From QHXW01 sp035297145 (lineage in GTDB: Bacteria > Acidobacteriota > Terriglobia > Bryobacterales > Bryobacteraceae), in NCBI GenBank assembly GCA_035297145.1, contig DATGZN010000063.1:124001-188000 (forward strand): DNA of 64,000 nt, given 5' to 3'. Positions 6,660 through 14,441 of this stretch are shown in pieces. Under the pieces are notes generated by a model. The model was given only the letters and a program-made list of their open reading frames with translations. It made no database searches and was not told the origin of the DNA. How positions within the stretch are numbered: the stretch's first letter is position 1; each line of letters begins with the position of its first letter. The position numbers were made by a program, and so were the translations under genes.

Positions 6660-9069
6660 TCCCACTCGAGGGCTCGAAGACCGCACCCTGGCGGTCGATG
6701 CACAGGTCCTGAGCGCCTGGCAGGGGCGCATTGCGCCAGCCGTTCCGGCAGGAGCTGCGCTGGTCGCGGTGGGCGGCTACGGGCGGCGGCAACTGTTTCC
6801 GTATTCCGACATCGATCTGTTACTGCTGTTTGCGAGCGATAGAGCAGCCCTGGCACACAAAGAAGAGATCGCGGCCTTTCTCCAGCAGCTTTGGGACGGC
6901 GGGCTGCGCGTCAGCCAATCTGTGCGCACACCTGCAGAGTGTTCGGAGCTGCACAACGGCAATATCGAGCTGAGCGTGAGCCTGCTGGACCAGCGATACC
7001 TGGCGGGAGATGCCGCGGTCTACGGCGCCCTGATGGAGAAGCTGCCGCGATTTGTGCACGGCCAGCGGGACGCACTGGTCCGGCATCTCTCGCACATGAC
7101 GCGCGAGCGGCATACGCGCTTCAACGGGACTTTTCACCATTTGGAGCCGAACATCAAGGAAGCGCCTGGCGGGCTGCGCGACCTGCAACTGGTCTCCTGG
7201 CTGGCGCAAATCGCGGGCACGACGCCACGTGCCTTTTCGCCGCCCGTGCACGTGCCGGAGCTGGACGAGGCGCGCCGCTTCCTGTTCGCGGTTCGCGCCT
7301 ATTTGCATGAACAAGCCAAGCGCGATTCCAATGTCCTGACGTTTGACGCCCAGGAATGGGTGGCTGAGCAGATGGCGCTGGAAGAAACCGCCGTGATGCG
7401 CGACTACTTCCGCAGCGCACGTGCTGTGCATCGCTCCGCGCTGGGTGTCCTCGAGACCGAGGAGGCGCGAGCTAGCTCTCTGTTCGCGCAGTTCCGGGAC
7501 CGGCGCTCGCGCGTTTCAAATGCCGATTTCACGGTGGCCCGCGAACGAGTGTACTTCCGCTCGCCGCAGCAGCTCGAAGCGGAGCCGGAGCTGCTGGTGC
7601 GCCTGATGCAGTTTGTGGCGCGGCACGGCATGCGGTTATCGCTCGAAGCGGAACAACGCATAACGCCGCAACTCGCGGCCGTGCGCGCTTACTTCGCATC
7701 GCCGCGGCCTGTGTGGCCGGCACTCAGCGAAGCGCTTATGCTTCCGCACGCGGCGCTGGCTCTGCGGGTGGCTCACGAAAGCGGGGCGCTGGCCGCGCTA
7801 TTTCCTGAACTGGAGCGCATCGACTGCCTGGTGATTCGCGACTTCTTCCATCGCTACACGGTGGACGAGCATACGCTCGTGGCGATTCAAACGCTGGCGG
7901 ATCTGCGCCACGGGAAAACGCCGCCGGCATCGTCGTTCGCGGGACTGCTCTCGGAAATCGAGCAGCCGGCCGTACTGATGTTTGCGCTGCTGTTTCATGA
8001 CGTGGGCAAAGGCAACGCGGGGGAACGGCACGTGGCCGCGTCACTGCGCCTAGCGGAAGGTGCCATGGAGCGGATTCAGATGCCGGCCGCGCAGCGGGAA
8101 ACCGTTCGCTTCCTCATTCGCCATCATCTGGAAATGTCCGCCACGATGAATGGGCGCGACCCGTTCGATCCGGCGACCGCGCGTCACTTGGCTGACATTG
8201 CCGGCACAGTGGAAAATCTGCAGCGGCTGACACTCGTAACTTACGCCGACATCAGCGCTGTGAATCCCACGGTGATGACGCCGTGGCGCGCCGGGCAACT
8301 GTGGCAGCTTTATCTGCTGACGTACAACGAGCTGACGCGTGAACTGGAAAGCGAACGCATCGAGGGAGCTGGCTCTCCCGAAGAGAGCGCATTCCTGGAA
8401 GGATTTCCCAAGCGCTATCTGCGCACACATACCGAGGCGGATATCACGCTGCACATGCGGCTGGAACAGGAGAGCCGGACGCGGGGCGTGGCGGTGGACC
8501 TGGAAAAATCGGGCAGCGTCTTTCGCCTGACGCTGGTTACTGGCGACCGCCCGTTTCTGTTTGCGACCGTAGCCGGCACGCTGTCGAGCTTTGGCATGAA
8601 CATTTTGAAAGCGGAGGCCTTCGCCAACCGGCGCGGCACCGTGCTGGACACGTTCTCTTTTTCCGATCCCCTGCGCACGCTGGAATTGAACCCGAGCGAA
8701 GCCGACCGGCTGCGGGCGACGGTTGAACGTGCCGTGCTGGGTCGCGCCGACGTGAAGCAGTTATTGCGCAGCCGGCCACGCATCGCACCACCCAGCCGGA
8801 AGGCACGGATCGAGCCCGCGGTGCATTTCGACGATCAGGCTTCGCAATCCGCTACGCTGATCCAGGTGGTGGCGGAGGACCGGCCCGGGCTGCTGTACGA
8901 CATCGCGTCCACGATTTCCTCGCGCGGGGCAAGCATCGACGTCGTCTTGATCGATACCGAAGCCCACAAGGCCATCGACGTGTTCTATGTCACCGCGGAC
9001 CGGCGCAAGCTGGAAGCCGGAAAGCAGCAGGAGTTGCGGCAAGCCCTGCTGGCGGTGCTGCGGGGCTGA
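6631..9069 (+). CDS. glnD: PII uridylyltransferase / uridylyl-removing enzyme
   Basis: 812 residues from the ATG at 6631 (an in-frame ATG at 6604 would add nine). The order of domains is the GlnD order: nucleotidyltransferase with AVGGYGRRQLFPYSDIDLLL near the N-terminus, a GlnD helical region with LEPNIKEAPGGLRDLQ, an HD domain with LLFHDVGKG in the middle, and two C-terminal ACT domains (VTGDRPFLFATVAGTLSSFG and VVAEDRPGLLYDIASTISS). The enzyme adds and removes UMP on the PII T-loop in response to glutamine. The start lies inside glnB, a 29-nt overlap, so the pair is translationally coupled. Slightly shorter than E. coli GlnD (890 aa). Confidence 0.94.
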   Translation: MATAEKLRFDPTRGLEDRTLAVDAQVLSAWQGRIAPAVPAGAALVAVGGYGRRQLFPYSDIDLLLLFASDRAALAHKEEIAAFLQQLWDGGLRVSQSVRTPAECSELHNGNIELSVSLLDQRYLAGDAAVYGALMEKLPRFVHGQRDALVRHLSHMTRERHTRFNGTFHHLEPNIKEAPGGLRDLQLVSWLAQIAGTTPRAFSPPVHVPELDEARRFLFAVRAYLHEQAKRDSNVLTFDAQEWVAEQMALEETAVMRDYFRSARAVHRSALGVLETEEARASSLFAQFRDRRSRVSNADFTVARERVYFRSPQQLEAEPELLVRLMQFVARHGMRLSLEAEQRITPQLAAVRAYFASPRPVWPALSEALMLPHAALALRVAHESGALAALFPELERIDCLVIRDFFHRYTVDEHTLVAIQTLADLRHGKTPPASSFAGLLSEIEQPAVLMFALLFHDVGKGNAGERHVAASLRLAEGAMERIQMPAAQRETVRFLIRHHLEMSATMNGRDPFDPATARHLADIAGTVENLQRLTLVTYADISAVNPTVMTPWRAGQLWQLYLLTYNELTRELESERIEGAGSPEESAFLEGFPKRYLRTHTEADITLHMRLEQESRTRGVAVDLEKSGSVFRLTLVTGDRPFLFATVAGTLSSFGMNILKAEAFANRRGTVLDTFSFSDPLRTLELNPSEADRLRATVERAVLGRADVKQLLRSRPRIAPPSRKARIEPAVHFDDQASQSATLIQVVAEDRPGLLYDIASTISSRGASIDVVLIDTEAHKAIDVFYVTADRRKLEAGKQQELRQALLAVLRG

Positions 9070-9181
9070 GACGGCAACCCGGCTCCTGCCTCTTCCAGAG
9101 TGCGTTTTCGCCCGTGATATTCTTTTGAACTGCAAGCTTCGCTGATCAGCGCTGATCAAGAAACTTGCCGGAGGTCGAAGG

Positions 9182-10105
9182 ATGAAGTACGCCAGTCTTT
9201 TGCTCGCGGCGTGCCTGAGCATCTCTTCCCCGGCAAGACTTCTAGCTGCCTCCAACCCGGATGAGGAACATGTGCGCGAAGTCATTGCCGGTCTCATGCG
9301 CGCCTGGAACGTGCATGACATGCATGCTTTCACGGAGCAATTCACGGATGATGCCAGTTTTGTGAACGTCAACGGCTCCTGGTTGCGGAACGCTGGACAG
9401 ATCGAAGAGAGTCACAAAGTCGTTCACGGGACGATCTTCAAAGCGAGCAGGGCAGTAATCACTCCTGCCCAGGTCCAGTTCCCGAAGCCCGACGTGGCGA
9501 TCGTACACGCAAGATGGCAGATTACCGGCGATTCTCGAAGGCCGGAAGCGCGCGATTACGTCATGACATTGGTGCTGCGCAAGAAAAGTGATGTTTGGAA
9601 GATTCTCGCCGCGCAGAACGGGTCAGCCGAGGACCGCTCCACCACCGGCTTTGCCAATCTGCGTCCCGGCGATGTAGCGCCCATTCCCGCGCCACGGCCT
9701 CAGAGCTCACCGCTCACCGACGAAGACCGCATCGGGGCCGCGCTTGCAGCGTTCGATAGCGGTTGGAATCGTCGCGATCAATCCGGCATAAGCGAACTAC
9801 TCATGCGGAACGCCGATTGGGTAGACACAGCGGCGAGATGGGTGCGGGGCAACCGGGATATCGCGGCGAACATCGTGAATATGGAATGGCCTGGATTGAA
9901 AGATCCCACTTTGACGTCTGGCGTTGAGAGGCTCACGCTTCTGCACCCCGACATGGCGTTTGCGCAAGTTCGCTGGAAGGTCGAAGGAGCCGGCTCACCG
10001 GGCCTCCAGACCCAGGGCATGGGCCTTCGCGTTCTCGAGCGCGTAGGCACGGCTTGGCAAATCCTCGCGGCACAAGACACCATCATCCGGGCATCGGCCA
10101 AGTAA
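9182..10105 (+). CDS. Secreted tandem SnoaL-like (DUF4440) protein
   Basis: 307 residues with a signal peptide (MKYASLLLAACLSISSPARLLA) and two successive SnoaL-like domains of the SgcJ/EcaC kind: the first near residues 28-145 (VREVIAGLMRAWNVHDMHAFTEQFTDDASFVN), the second near 180-305 (IGAALAAFDSGWNRRDQSGISELL). Both end with a matching strand pair (WKILAAQNG; WQILAAQDT), so the gene arose by internal duplication. These cone-shaped folds bind small ligands or catalyse isomerisation; no specific substrate can be assigned. A strong site GGAGG precedes the ATG. It stands alone between glnD and a convergent sensor gene. Confidence 0.75.
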   Translation: MKYASLLLAACLSISSPARLLAASNPDEEHVREVIAGLMRAWNVHDMHAFTEQFTDDASFVNVNGSWLRNAGQIEESHKVVHGTIFKASRAVITPAQVQFPKPDVAIVHARWQITGDSRRPEARDYVMTLVLRKKSDVWKILAAQNGSAEDRSTTGFANLRPGDVAPIPAPRPQSSPLTDEDRIGAALAAFDSGWNRRDQSGISELLMRNADWVDTAARWVRGNRDIAANIVNMEWPGLKDPTLTSGVERLTLLHPDMAFAQVRWKVEGAGSPGLQTQGMGLRVLERVGTAWQILAAQDTIIRASAK

Positions 10106-10115
10106 AGCTTTGTGT

Positions 10116-11231
10116 CTATTCGGTGTCGAGTACCGTGATGCCGCTGGCCGCGTCTCTCGATTTGAATTTGGTCAGCGCGTTGATTTTCGTGAGCCTGGTC
10201 ATGGTATCTGCAAACATCGAGTCGAACTCTCGCAGCACTCCGCCATCGGCGTTCCAGGTCTCTTCCATGTGGATGCGGTAGAGCTGCATGTTGTTCATGA
10301 AGTTGAGAACGACGTCGTTGACCGTGTGCATGGTCACCTGCATGCCCAGTAATTGCTGGCGCGCAGCTTCGGCTGCTTTCGCTTCCGTGATGTCCGATTG
10401 CAAGCCGATCACGTGAGTCAGTTCGCCGGCTTCGTCGACGATGGGAATGAGCGATAGCCGGTTCCAGAAGGGTTTCCCGGCTTTTGTGTAGTTCAACAGT
10501 TCGACCACGCAGTTGCGTTTTGTCCGGATGCTCTCCCGGATCTTCTGAAGGATGGCGGGGTCGGCGTTCTCGCCCTGCAAGAACCGGCAATTCCGGCCGA
10601 GAACTTCGTCTTCGCTGTAGCCAGTCATCTTGTAGAACGCCTCATTGGCAAAGATGATGGGCATGTCGGGCTCGCGGGCGTCCACGATGGTGACCCCCTC
10701 GCCAGTGGCCGCGACGGCCTTTTCGAAGATCTCGCCGAATCGCGACGATCTCATTTCGATAAGAATCCGCGTGCTTTCGGCGAGAATTTTGAGCTGATCG
10801 ATCTGCTCGGCGCTGAGCTGGCGCGGTTTCCGGTCGACCACGCACAAAGTCCCGAGAGCGCACCCGTCGCTCGTCACTAGCGGCATCCCGGCGTAGAAAC
10901 GGATATTAGGTTCGTTGGTAACCAACGGATTGTCCGCAAAGCGTTTATCCGAAAGCGCATCCGGCACCACCATGAGCTGATCCTGCAGGATGGCGTGCGC
11001 ACAGAACGCGATGTCTCGATCCGTTTGGGTGGCGTCGAGCCCTACTTTGGACTTAAACCATTGGCGATTTTCATCCACCAGTGACAGGAAGGCCATCGGC
11101 GTCTTACAGATAGCCGCCGCGCGCGACACGATAGCGTCGAAAAGTCGCTCCGGCGGCGAATCGAGAAGCCTCGACCGGCGTAACGCGAGCAGTCGCTGAG
11201 CTTCGTTCCACGGAAGACGAGCAGACTCCAT
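10116..11231 (-). CDS. GAF-LOV sensor protein without recognisable kinase domain
   Basis: 371 residues from the ATG at 11229-11231. Residues about 20-160 form a GAF domain of the type seen in bacterial light/redox sensors (LLDSPPERLFD, FLSLVDENRQWFKS, FCAHAILQ, GALGTLCV-like). Residues about 170-282 form a PAS domain with full LOV signatures: GRNCRFLQG with the adduct-forming Cys at 215, the asparagines in LLNYTKAGKPFWN, and the Gln in IGLQSD. LOV domains bind FMN and respond to blue light. The last 90 residues are helical (MHTVNDVVLNFMNNMQLYR) and resemble a dimerisation helix pair, but no ATPase domain follows. A longer in-frame start would run into the DUF2061 gene. Function as a photosensor is inferred. 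Confidence 0.8.
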   Translation of the reverse strand: MESARLPWNEAQRLLALRRSRLLDSPPERLFDAIVSRAAAICKTPMAFLSLVDENRQWFKSKVGLDATQTDRDIAFCAHAILQDQLMVVPDALSDKRFADNPLVTNEPNIRFYAGMPLVTSDGCALGTLCVVDRKPRQLSAEQIDQLKILAESTRILIEMRSSRFGEIFEKAVAATGEGVTIVDAREPDMPIIFANEAFYKMTGYSEDEVLGRNCRFLQGENADPAILQKIRESIRTKRNCVVELLNYTKAGKPFWNRLSLIPIVDEAGELTHVIGLQSDITEAKAAEAARQQLLGMQVTMHTVNDVVLNFMNNMQLYRIHMEETWNADGGVLREFDSMFADTMTRLTKINALTKFKSRDAASGITVLDTE

Positions 11232-11301
11232 CACTTTCTTTATCGGCCATACCCAGTACCGCTGAATAGGCTGTCTTTGGTAAGCGGCCTGTACTTTGAG
11301 G

Positions 11302-11526
11302 CTAAATTTCGTATTCCGGGCGTTTTGGGCGGCCGAAGGGGATGTGATTCCAGATGCGCTCGTGCAGGAAATAGAGCACGATTTTGAGCACCATGTCGAG
11401 TCCACCTACGCTTGCCGAAAGCGGCATGTTCCCACTGAACAGGTAGACCACGAGCGCGGTGGCGGCCGATCCCAACACGCGGTAACTGACAGCCTTTGCA
11501 AGACTACGGGTATGAGAATCGATCAT
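11302..11526 (-). CDS. DUF2061 family membrane protein
   Basis: 74 residues: SHTRSLAKAVSYRVLGSAATALVVYLFSG then DMVLKIVLYFLHERIWNHIPFGR. The layout (polar start, one span, a short loop, a second span ending in HERIWN) is characteristic of DUF2061, a small two-span membrane family of unknown function. It lies 70 nt upstream of the GAF-LOV gene on the same strand and could share its transcript. The upstream side faces the ferredoxin gene, so 11527-11618 is a divergent promoter region. Confidence 0.82.
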   Translation of the reverse strand: MIDSHTRSLAKAVSYRVLGSAATALVVYLFSGNMPLSASVGGLDMVLKIVLYFLHERIWNHIPFGRPKRPEYEI

Positions 11527-11580
11527 GAAAACTCGCTTTTTCGAATTCTACTACATAATCTTGATGGAGAATAGGGGCAT

Positions 11581-11610
11581 TTGGGTTCAAACGACTTTAC
11601 CCGCTATAAT
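11581..11610 (+). promoter_or_regulatory. Putative promoter of the ferredoxin gene
   Basis: A perfect TATAAT lies at 11605-11610, with TTGGGT 18 nt upstream at 11581-11586 as a partial -35. The -10 box is only 8 nt before the ATG at 11619, so a transcript starting here would be leaderless or nearly so. A GGAG at 11615-11618 directly abuts the ATG, too close for normal ribosome binding. Confidence 0.4.
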
Positions 11611-11618
11611 CAAAGGAG

Positions 11619-12035
11619 ATGCCCAAGGTGACCTTTCTCCCGCTCGGCCAGACGGTTGAATTCGAGAGCGGCAAGCTGCCGTACAAGGGGCATGGGAAGC
11701 CCGAATCGCTGCTCGATATCGCGCTAAACCTCGGCCTCCACCTGGAGCACGCCTGCGGCGGGAACTGCGCCTGCACGACGTGCCATGTCGTGGTGAAGAA
11801 CGGGACCGACGCGAATCTGACGGAAGCCGACGATGATGAACTGGATCGCGTGGACATGGCCGCAGACCTGACGCCGCACTCGCGGCTGGGCTGCCAGGCC
11901 GTTGTGACCGGTGACGTGGTCGTGGAGATTCCCGCCTGGAACCGCAATTACATCAGCGAAGGCGGCGGCTCTATTCTGGGCGACGCGATTCCGGGTCCGA
12001 AGAAGAATCAGGCCGGGGCGACACAAGCCCACTGA
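11619..12035 (+). CDS. fdx: 2Fe-2S ferredoxin, adrenodoxin/Isc type
   Basis: 138 residues. The cluster-binding motif is HACGGNCACTTCHVVV, giving Cys-x5-Cys-x2-Cys, with the fourth cysteine in RLGCQAVV. The order PESLLDIALNLGLHLEHACGG and the acidic stretch TEADDDELDRVDMAADL match the Isc-type/adrenodoxin-like ferredoxins that donate electrons in Fe-S cluster assembly or to P450s. The C-terminal 30 residues are an extension. No isc genes are adjacent, so the partner is unknown. The 3' end overlaps the convergent lipoprotein gene by 65 nt. Confidence 0.87.
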   Translation: MPKVTFLPLGQTVEFESGKLPYKGHGKPESLLDIALNLGLHLEHACGGNCACTTCHVVVKNGTDANLTEADDDELDRVDMAADLTPHSRLGCQAVVTGDVVVEIPAWNRNYISEGGGSILGDAIPGPKKNQAGATQAH

Positions 12036-12960
12036 CAGGCAGGCGCCGCAATCCCGGCTGCGCGCCGAGCAAATCCAACATCTTTTCGAGCAAGTCCTCT
12101 GGCACTGCCAGCATGATATTGACAGTGCGCTGCTGCTGATCGACCTTGATCCCGTCCCACAGGCGCAGTAGATCGGGCTGCTTCTCGGGCACGCTCAGAC
12201 GCCCAAGCCCGATGAGCCCGCGCACAGTGTCGCCCAAGTTCTTAGCATCCTGCTCGGTACGGCAGGTTCCCGTGAGATAGCCGTCGACGCCGGTTCGGAG
12301 ATCGGCGGCCAACGTCGTGTTTTCGAGCGAACGCAGGATGCGGCCGACGTTGGCGGCGTTGCCGGTCTCCGGAATTCCAGCCGTGAGCAGGCTCTCGAAG
12401 CCATTGGACACAGACCAGACCTGATTTCGGGTGGGAATCTGACGCGCGCGGGCGAGCAGTTCCGTGGGGCCGGAACGGTCGCCGGATTTGTAGCGGTCCA
12501 GCGCGGCTTTGACGCCTGGCAGCGTTCCCGCAACGGCCGTGGACGCATCAATCAAAGCTGCGCCGCGCTGACCCCGCGTATAGAGGTTGAAACCTTTGTA
12601 CGACTGCTTCGCCAAGCCAGCTAAACCATGCTCGTTGAAAGTGCCTCGCGCCGTAACGATCGTATCTTTGGCGTCAGACGCAACCAGCAGCTCACGCACG
12701 TCGCGCCGGGGATCGAAACCGGTGTCGCGCGCGAAGTCGTCGAGCTGCGGAATTGACCGGCCGGCGACCAATTTCTGAAACAGCGGCGTTGCGCGGACCG
12801 CGTCCATGCGGATGTCGGCGAGCATGGTGGCGTCGGCCGGGATCAAAGCCGCCAGGGTCGAATCGATGGAAGTATGTCCTGTACCAGCGGAATTGCAGGC
12901 GGTGAGCGCGGCCAGAAGGAGCGGGAACGTTCGCAGCTGGCGGGCCGGGGGGCGTTTCAT
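11971..12960 (-). CDS. Putative lipoprotein of unknown function
   Basis: 329 residues from the ATG at 12958-12960, chosen because it starts a signal peptide with a lipobox (LLLAALTAC). The mature protein begins with ALIPADATMLADIRMDAVRATPLFQKLVAG, a pattern seen in acidobacterial proteins that start with a statement-like strand pair, but I do not recognise a named domain with confidence. A longer in-frame start at 13143 would overlap the divergent TadE-like gene and adds no signal. The last 40 residues (SGLVSPRPDSSSDPESRR) are disordered and coincide with the convergent overlap with fdx. Confidence 0.65.
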   Translation of the reverse strand: MKRPPARQLRTFPLLLAALTACNSAGTGHTSIDSTLAALIPADATMLADIRMDAVRATPLFQKLVAGRSIPQLDDFARDTGFDPRRDVRELLVASDAKDTIVTARGTFNEHGLAGLAKQSYKGFNLYTRGQRGAALIDASTAVAGTLPGVKAALDRYKSGDRSGPTELLARARQIPTRNQVWSVSNGFESLLTAGIPETGNAANVGRILRSLENTTLAADLRTGVDGYLTGTCRTEQDAKNLGDTVRGLIGLGRLSVPEKQPDLLRLWDGIKVDQQQRTVNIMLAVPEDLLEKMLDLLGAQPGLRRLPVSGLVSPRPDSSSDPESRRPE

Positions 12961-13125
12961 CCGATCATCCTGATCATGACATGGGGTTCGGGGTGCGGCA
13001 ACGCCAGCAGATCCGGAGTCGCGGAGCGCATAAGGGAATGAGGAAGACGGAATAAGGTTTTTGACGGACACACTCGCCACCAGAGCATCCGATCCATACT
13101 TAGCGATACAGCAGCAATTGTTCCG

Positions 13126-13719
13126 ATGCTTAAGCAGCTCCAATGCGGCGACAGGCGCTCCCGGCAGCGGGGGAATGCCATGGTCGAGACGGCGTTGGTG
13201 CTGGTTCCAACGCTAGTGATGTTTTTCGGGATTCTCGATGTGGCGATGGTGGTTTTCATACAGAACACCCTGATGAACGCGACGCGAGAGGGCGCGCGCT
13301 TCGCAATGACGTTCAGTCCGAGCTACAACGCCGGCTCCTGCACGGCATCGCAGGCGGCGTGCATCACGCAAGTGGTTGAGTCGAACGGCGTCGGCTTTTT
13401 AGCTGGAGCGAATGCCAGCCGGATCATCGTCAATTACTACACTGCCAATGACCTGACGAATCCGGTGATGGTGTGCAATCCCACGTGTGCCTTGGTAGGC
13501 GTACTGCCACAAACGCTCGCTAACGGCAAAATCGTGAGCTATCCGAATCAACCAGGGAACATTGTGGAAGTAGTGGTGAAGAACTATCCGTGGAACTGGA
13601 TGTTTCCGGTCTCCGCCACCAACTATACGCTGACGGCCGCTAGCATCAATCTCAATGCGTCGGCGGTGGACGTCCTGGGTGGTCTGCCCGTCGGTACGAC
13701 GACGCCGCCGAGTCCGTAG
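13126..13719 (+). CDS. TadE-like pilus-assembly protein (first copy)
   Basis: 197 residues. The N-terminus RQRGNAMVETALVLVPTLVMFFGILDVAMVVF is the TadE signature: a short basic leader, a glutamate, and one hydrophobic helix, followed by the QNTLMNATREGARFA segment. TadE/TadF pseudopilins assist Flp/Tad pilus assembly. The remainder is a beta-rich exported domain with four cysteines. It is the first of four collinear genes up to 16927; no tadA/B/C ATPase or platform genes are present here. Confidence 0.82.
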   Translation: MLKQLQCGDRRSRQRGNAMVETALVLVPTLVMFFGILDVAMVVFIQNTLMNATREGARFAMTFSPSYNAGSCTASQAACITQVVESNGVGFLAGANASRIIVNYYTANDLTNPVMVCNPTCALVGVLPQTLANGKIVSYPNQPGNIVEVVVKNYPWNWMFPVSATNYTLTAASINLNASAVDVLGGLPVGTTTPPSP

Positions 13720-13732
13720 GGGGTCTGATCTT

Positions 13733-14422
13733 ATGAAGAATCCATCCCGGCATCGGCGCGAGAGCGGAAACACGATGCTCGAGTTTGCTCTGGCGATGTC
13801 CATTCTGGTTCCCATGTTCGCGGGCATGTTCACGATCGGCATGTCGCTCAGCAAAAGTATCCAGGTCAGTAATGTGTGCCAGGACGCCGTTGTCCTGATG
13901 GTGGATACGAATACCGAACCCAACGCGGGATTGGACCTATCGCTGGTTCAGAATCAGCGCATGATTGTGCGGGCGGCCGCGGGCCTGGGGATGAACTCGG
14001 ACGCCCAGGATGATCCCAACCCCACCGGAAATGCCGTGGTCATCTTGAGCAAGGTGGTCATGGTGGGCCCGCAGGAGTGTGCGAAGGGCGTGGTTCCGGC
14101 GCCACATAACGCCCCGCCATGGAACGCCGGGAACTGCCCCAACTACGGGCAATACGTATTTGCCTACCGCGTGATGATTGGCAATGGAACGCGGTGGAGC
14201 AGCACGTTCGGGACTCCACCGGTGGGTGTTGTGCTGGCCAATGGAACTATTTCCGCGGTGACCATAGCGACTAATACCAGCGACGTCGCGCAGAATGCGG
14301 CGTTCCTGAACCTCACCGCCAGTACGTTTGCTCTGGTCTCAGAGATGTACGCAGACGTGAGTTATCTCAACCTGTTCTCGATTATGAAGACGCCGGTCAT
14401 TTACTCGCGCAGCATCTCGTAG
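13733..14422 (+). CDS. TadE-like pilus-assembly protein (second copy)
   Basis: 229 residues from the ATG at 13733; an upstream in-frame start would run inside the preceding gene and adds an Arg-rich stretch. The N-terminus RHRRESGNTMLEFALAMSILVPMFAGMFTIGMSL repeats the TadE pattern with the conserved glutamate in MLEFAL. The rest is a beta-rich, Asn/Gly/Thr-rich exported domain. It is diverged from the gene just upstream, so the pair is probably TadE-like and TadF-like. Spacing is 13 nt from the previous gene and 19 nt to the next. Confidence 0.8.
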   Translation: MKNPSRHRRESGNTMLEFALAMSILVPMFAGMFTIGMSLSKSIQVSNVCQDAVVLMVDTNTEPNAGLDLSLVQNQRMIVRAAAGLGMNSDAQDDPNPTGNAVVILSKVVMVGPQECAKGVVPAPHNAPPWNAGNCPNYGQYVFAYRVMIGNGTRWSSTFGTPPVGVVLANGTISAVTIATNTSDVAQNAAFLNLTASTFALVSEMYADVSYLNLFSIMKTPVIYSRSIS

Positions 14423-14441
14423 CGTTTCAGGAGTCCGATAT

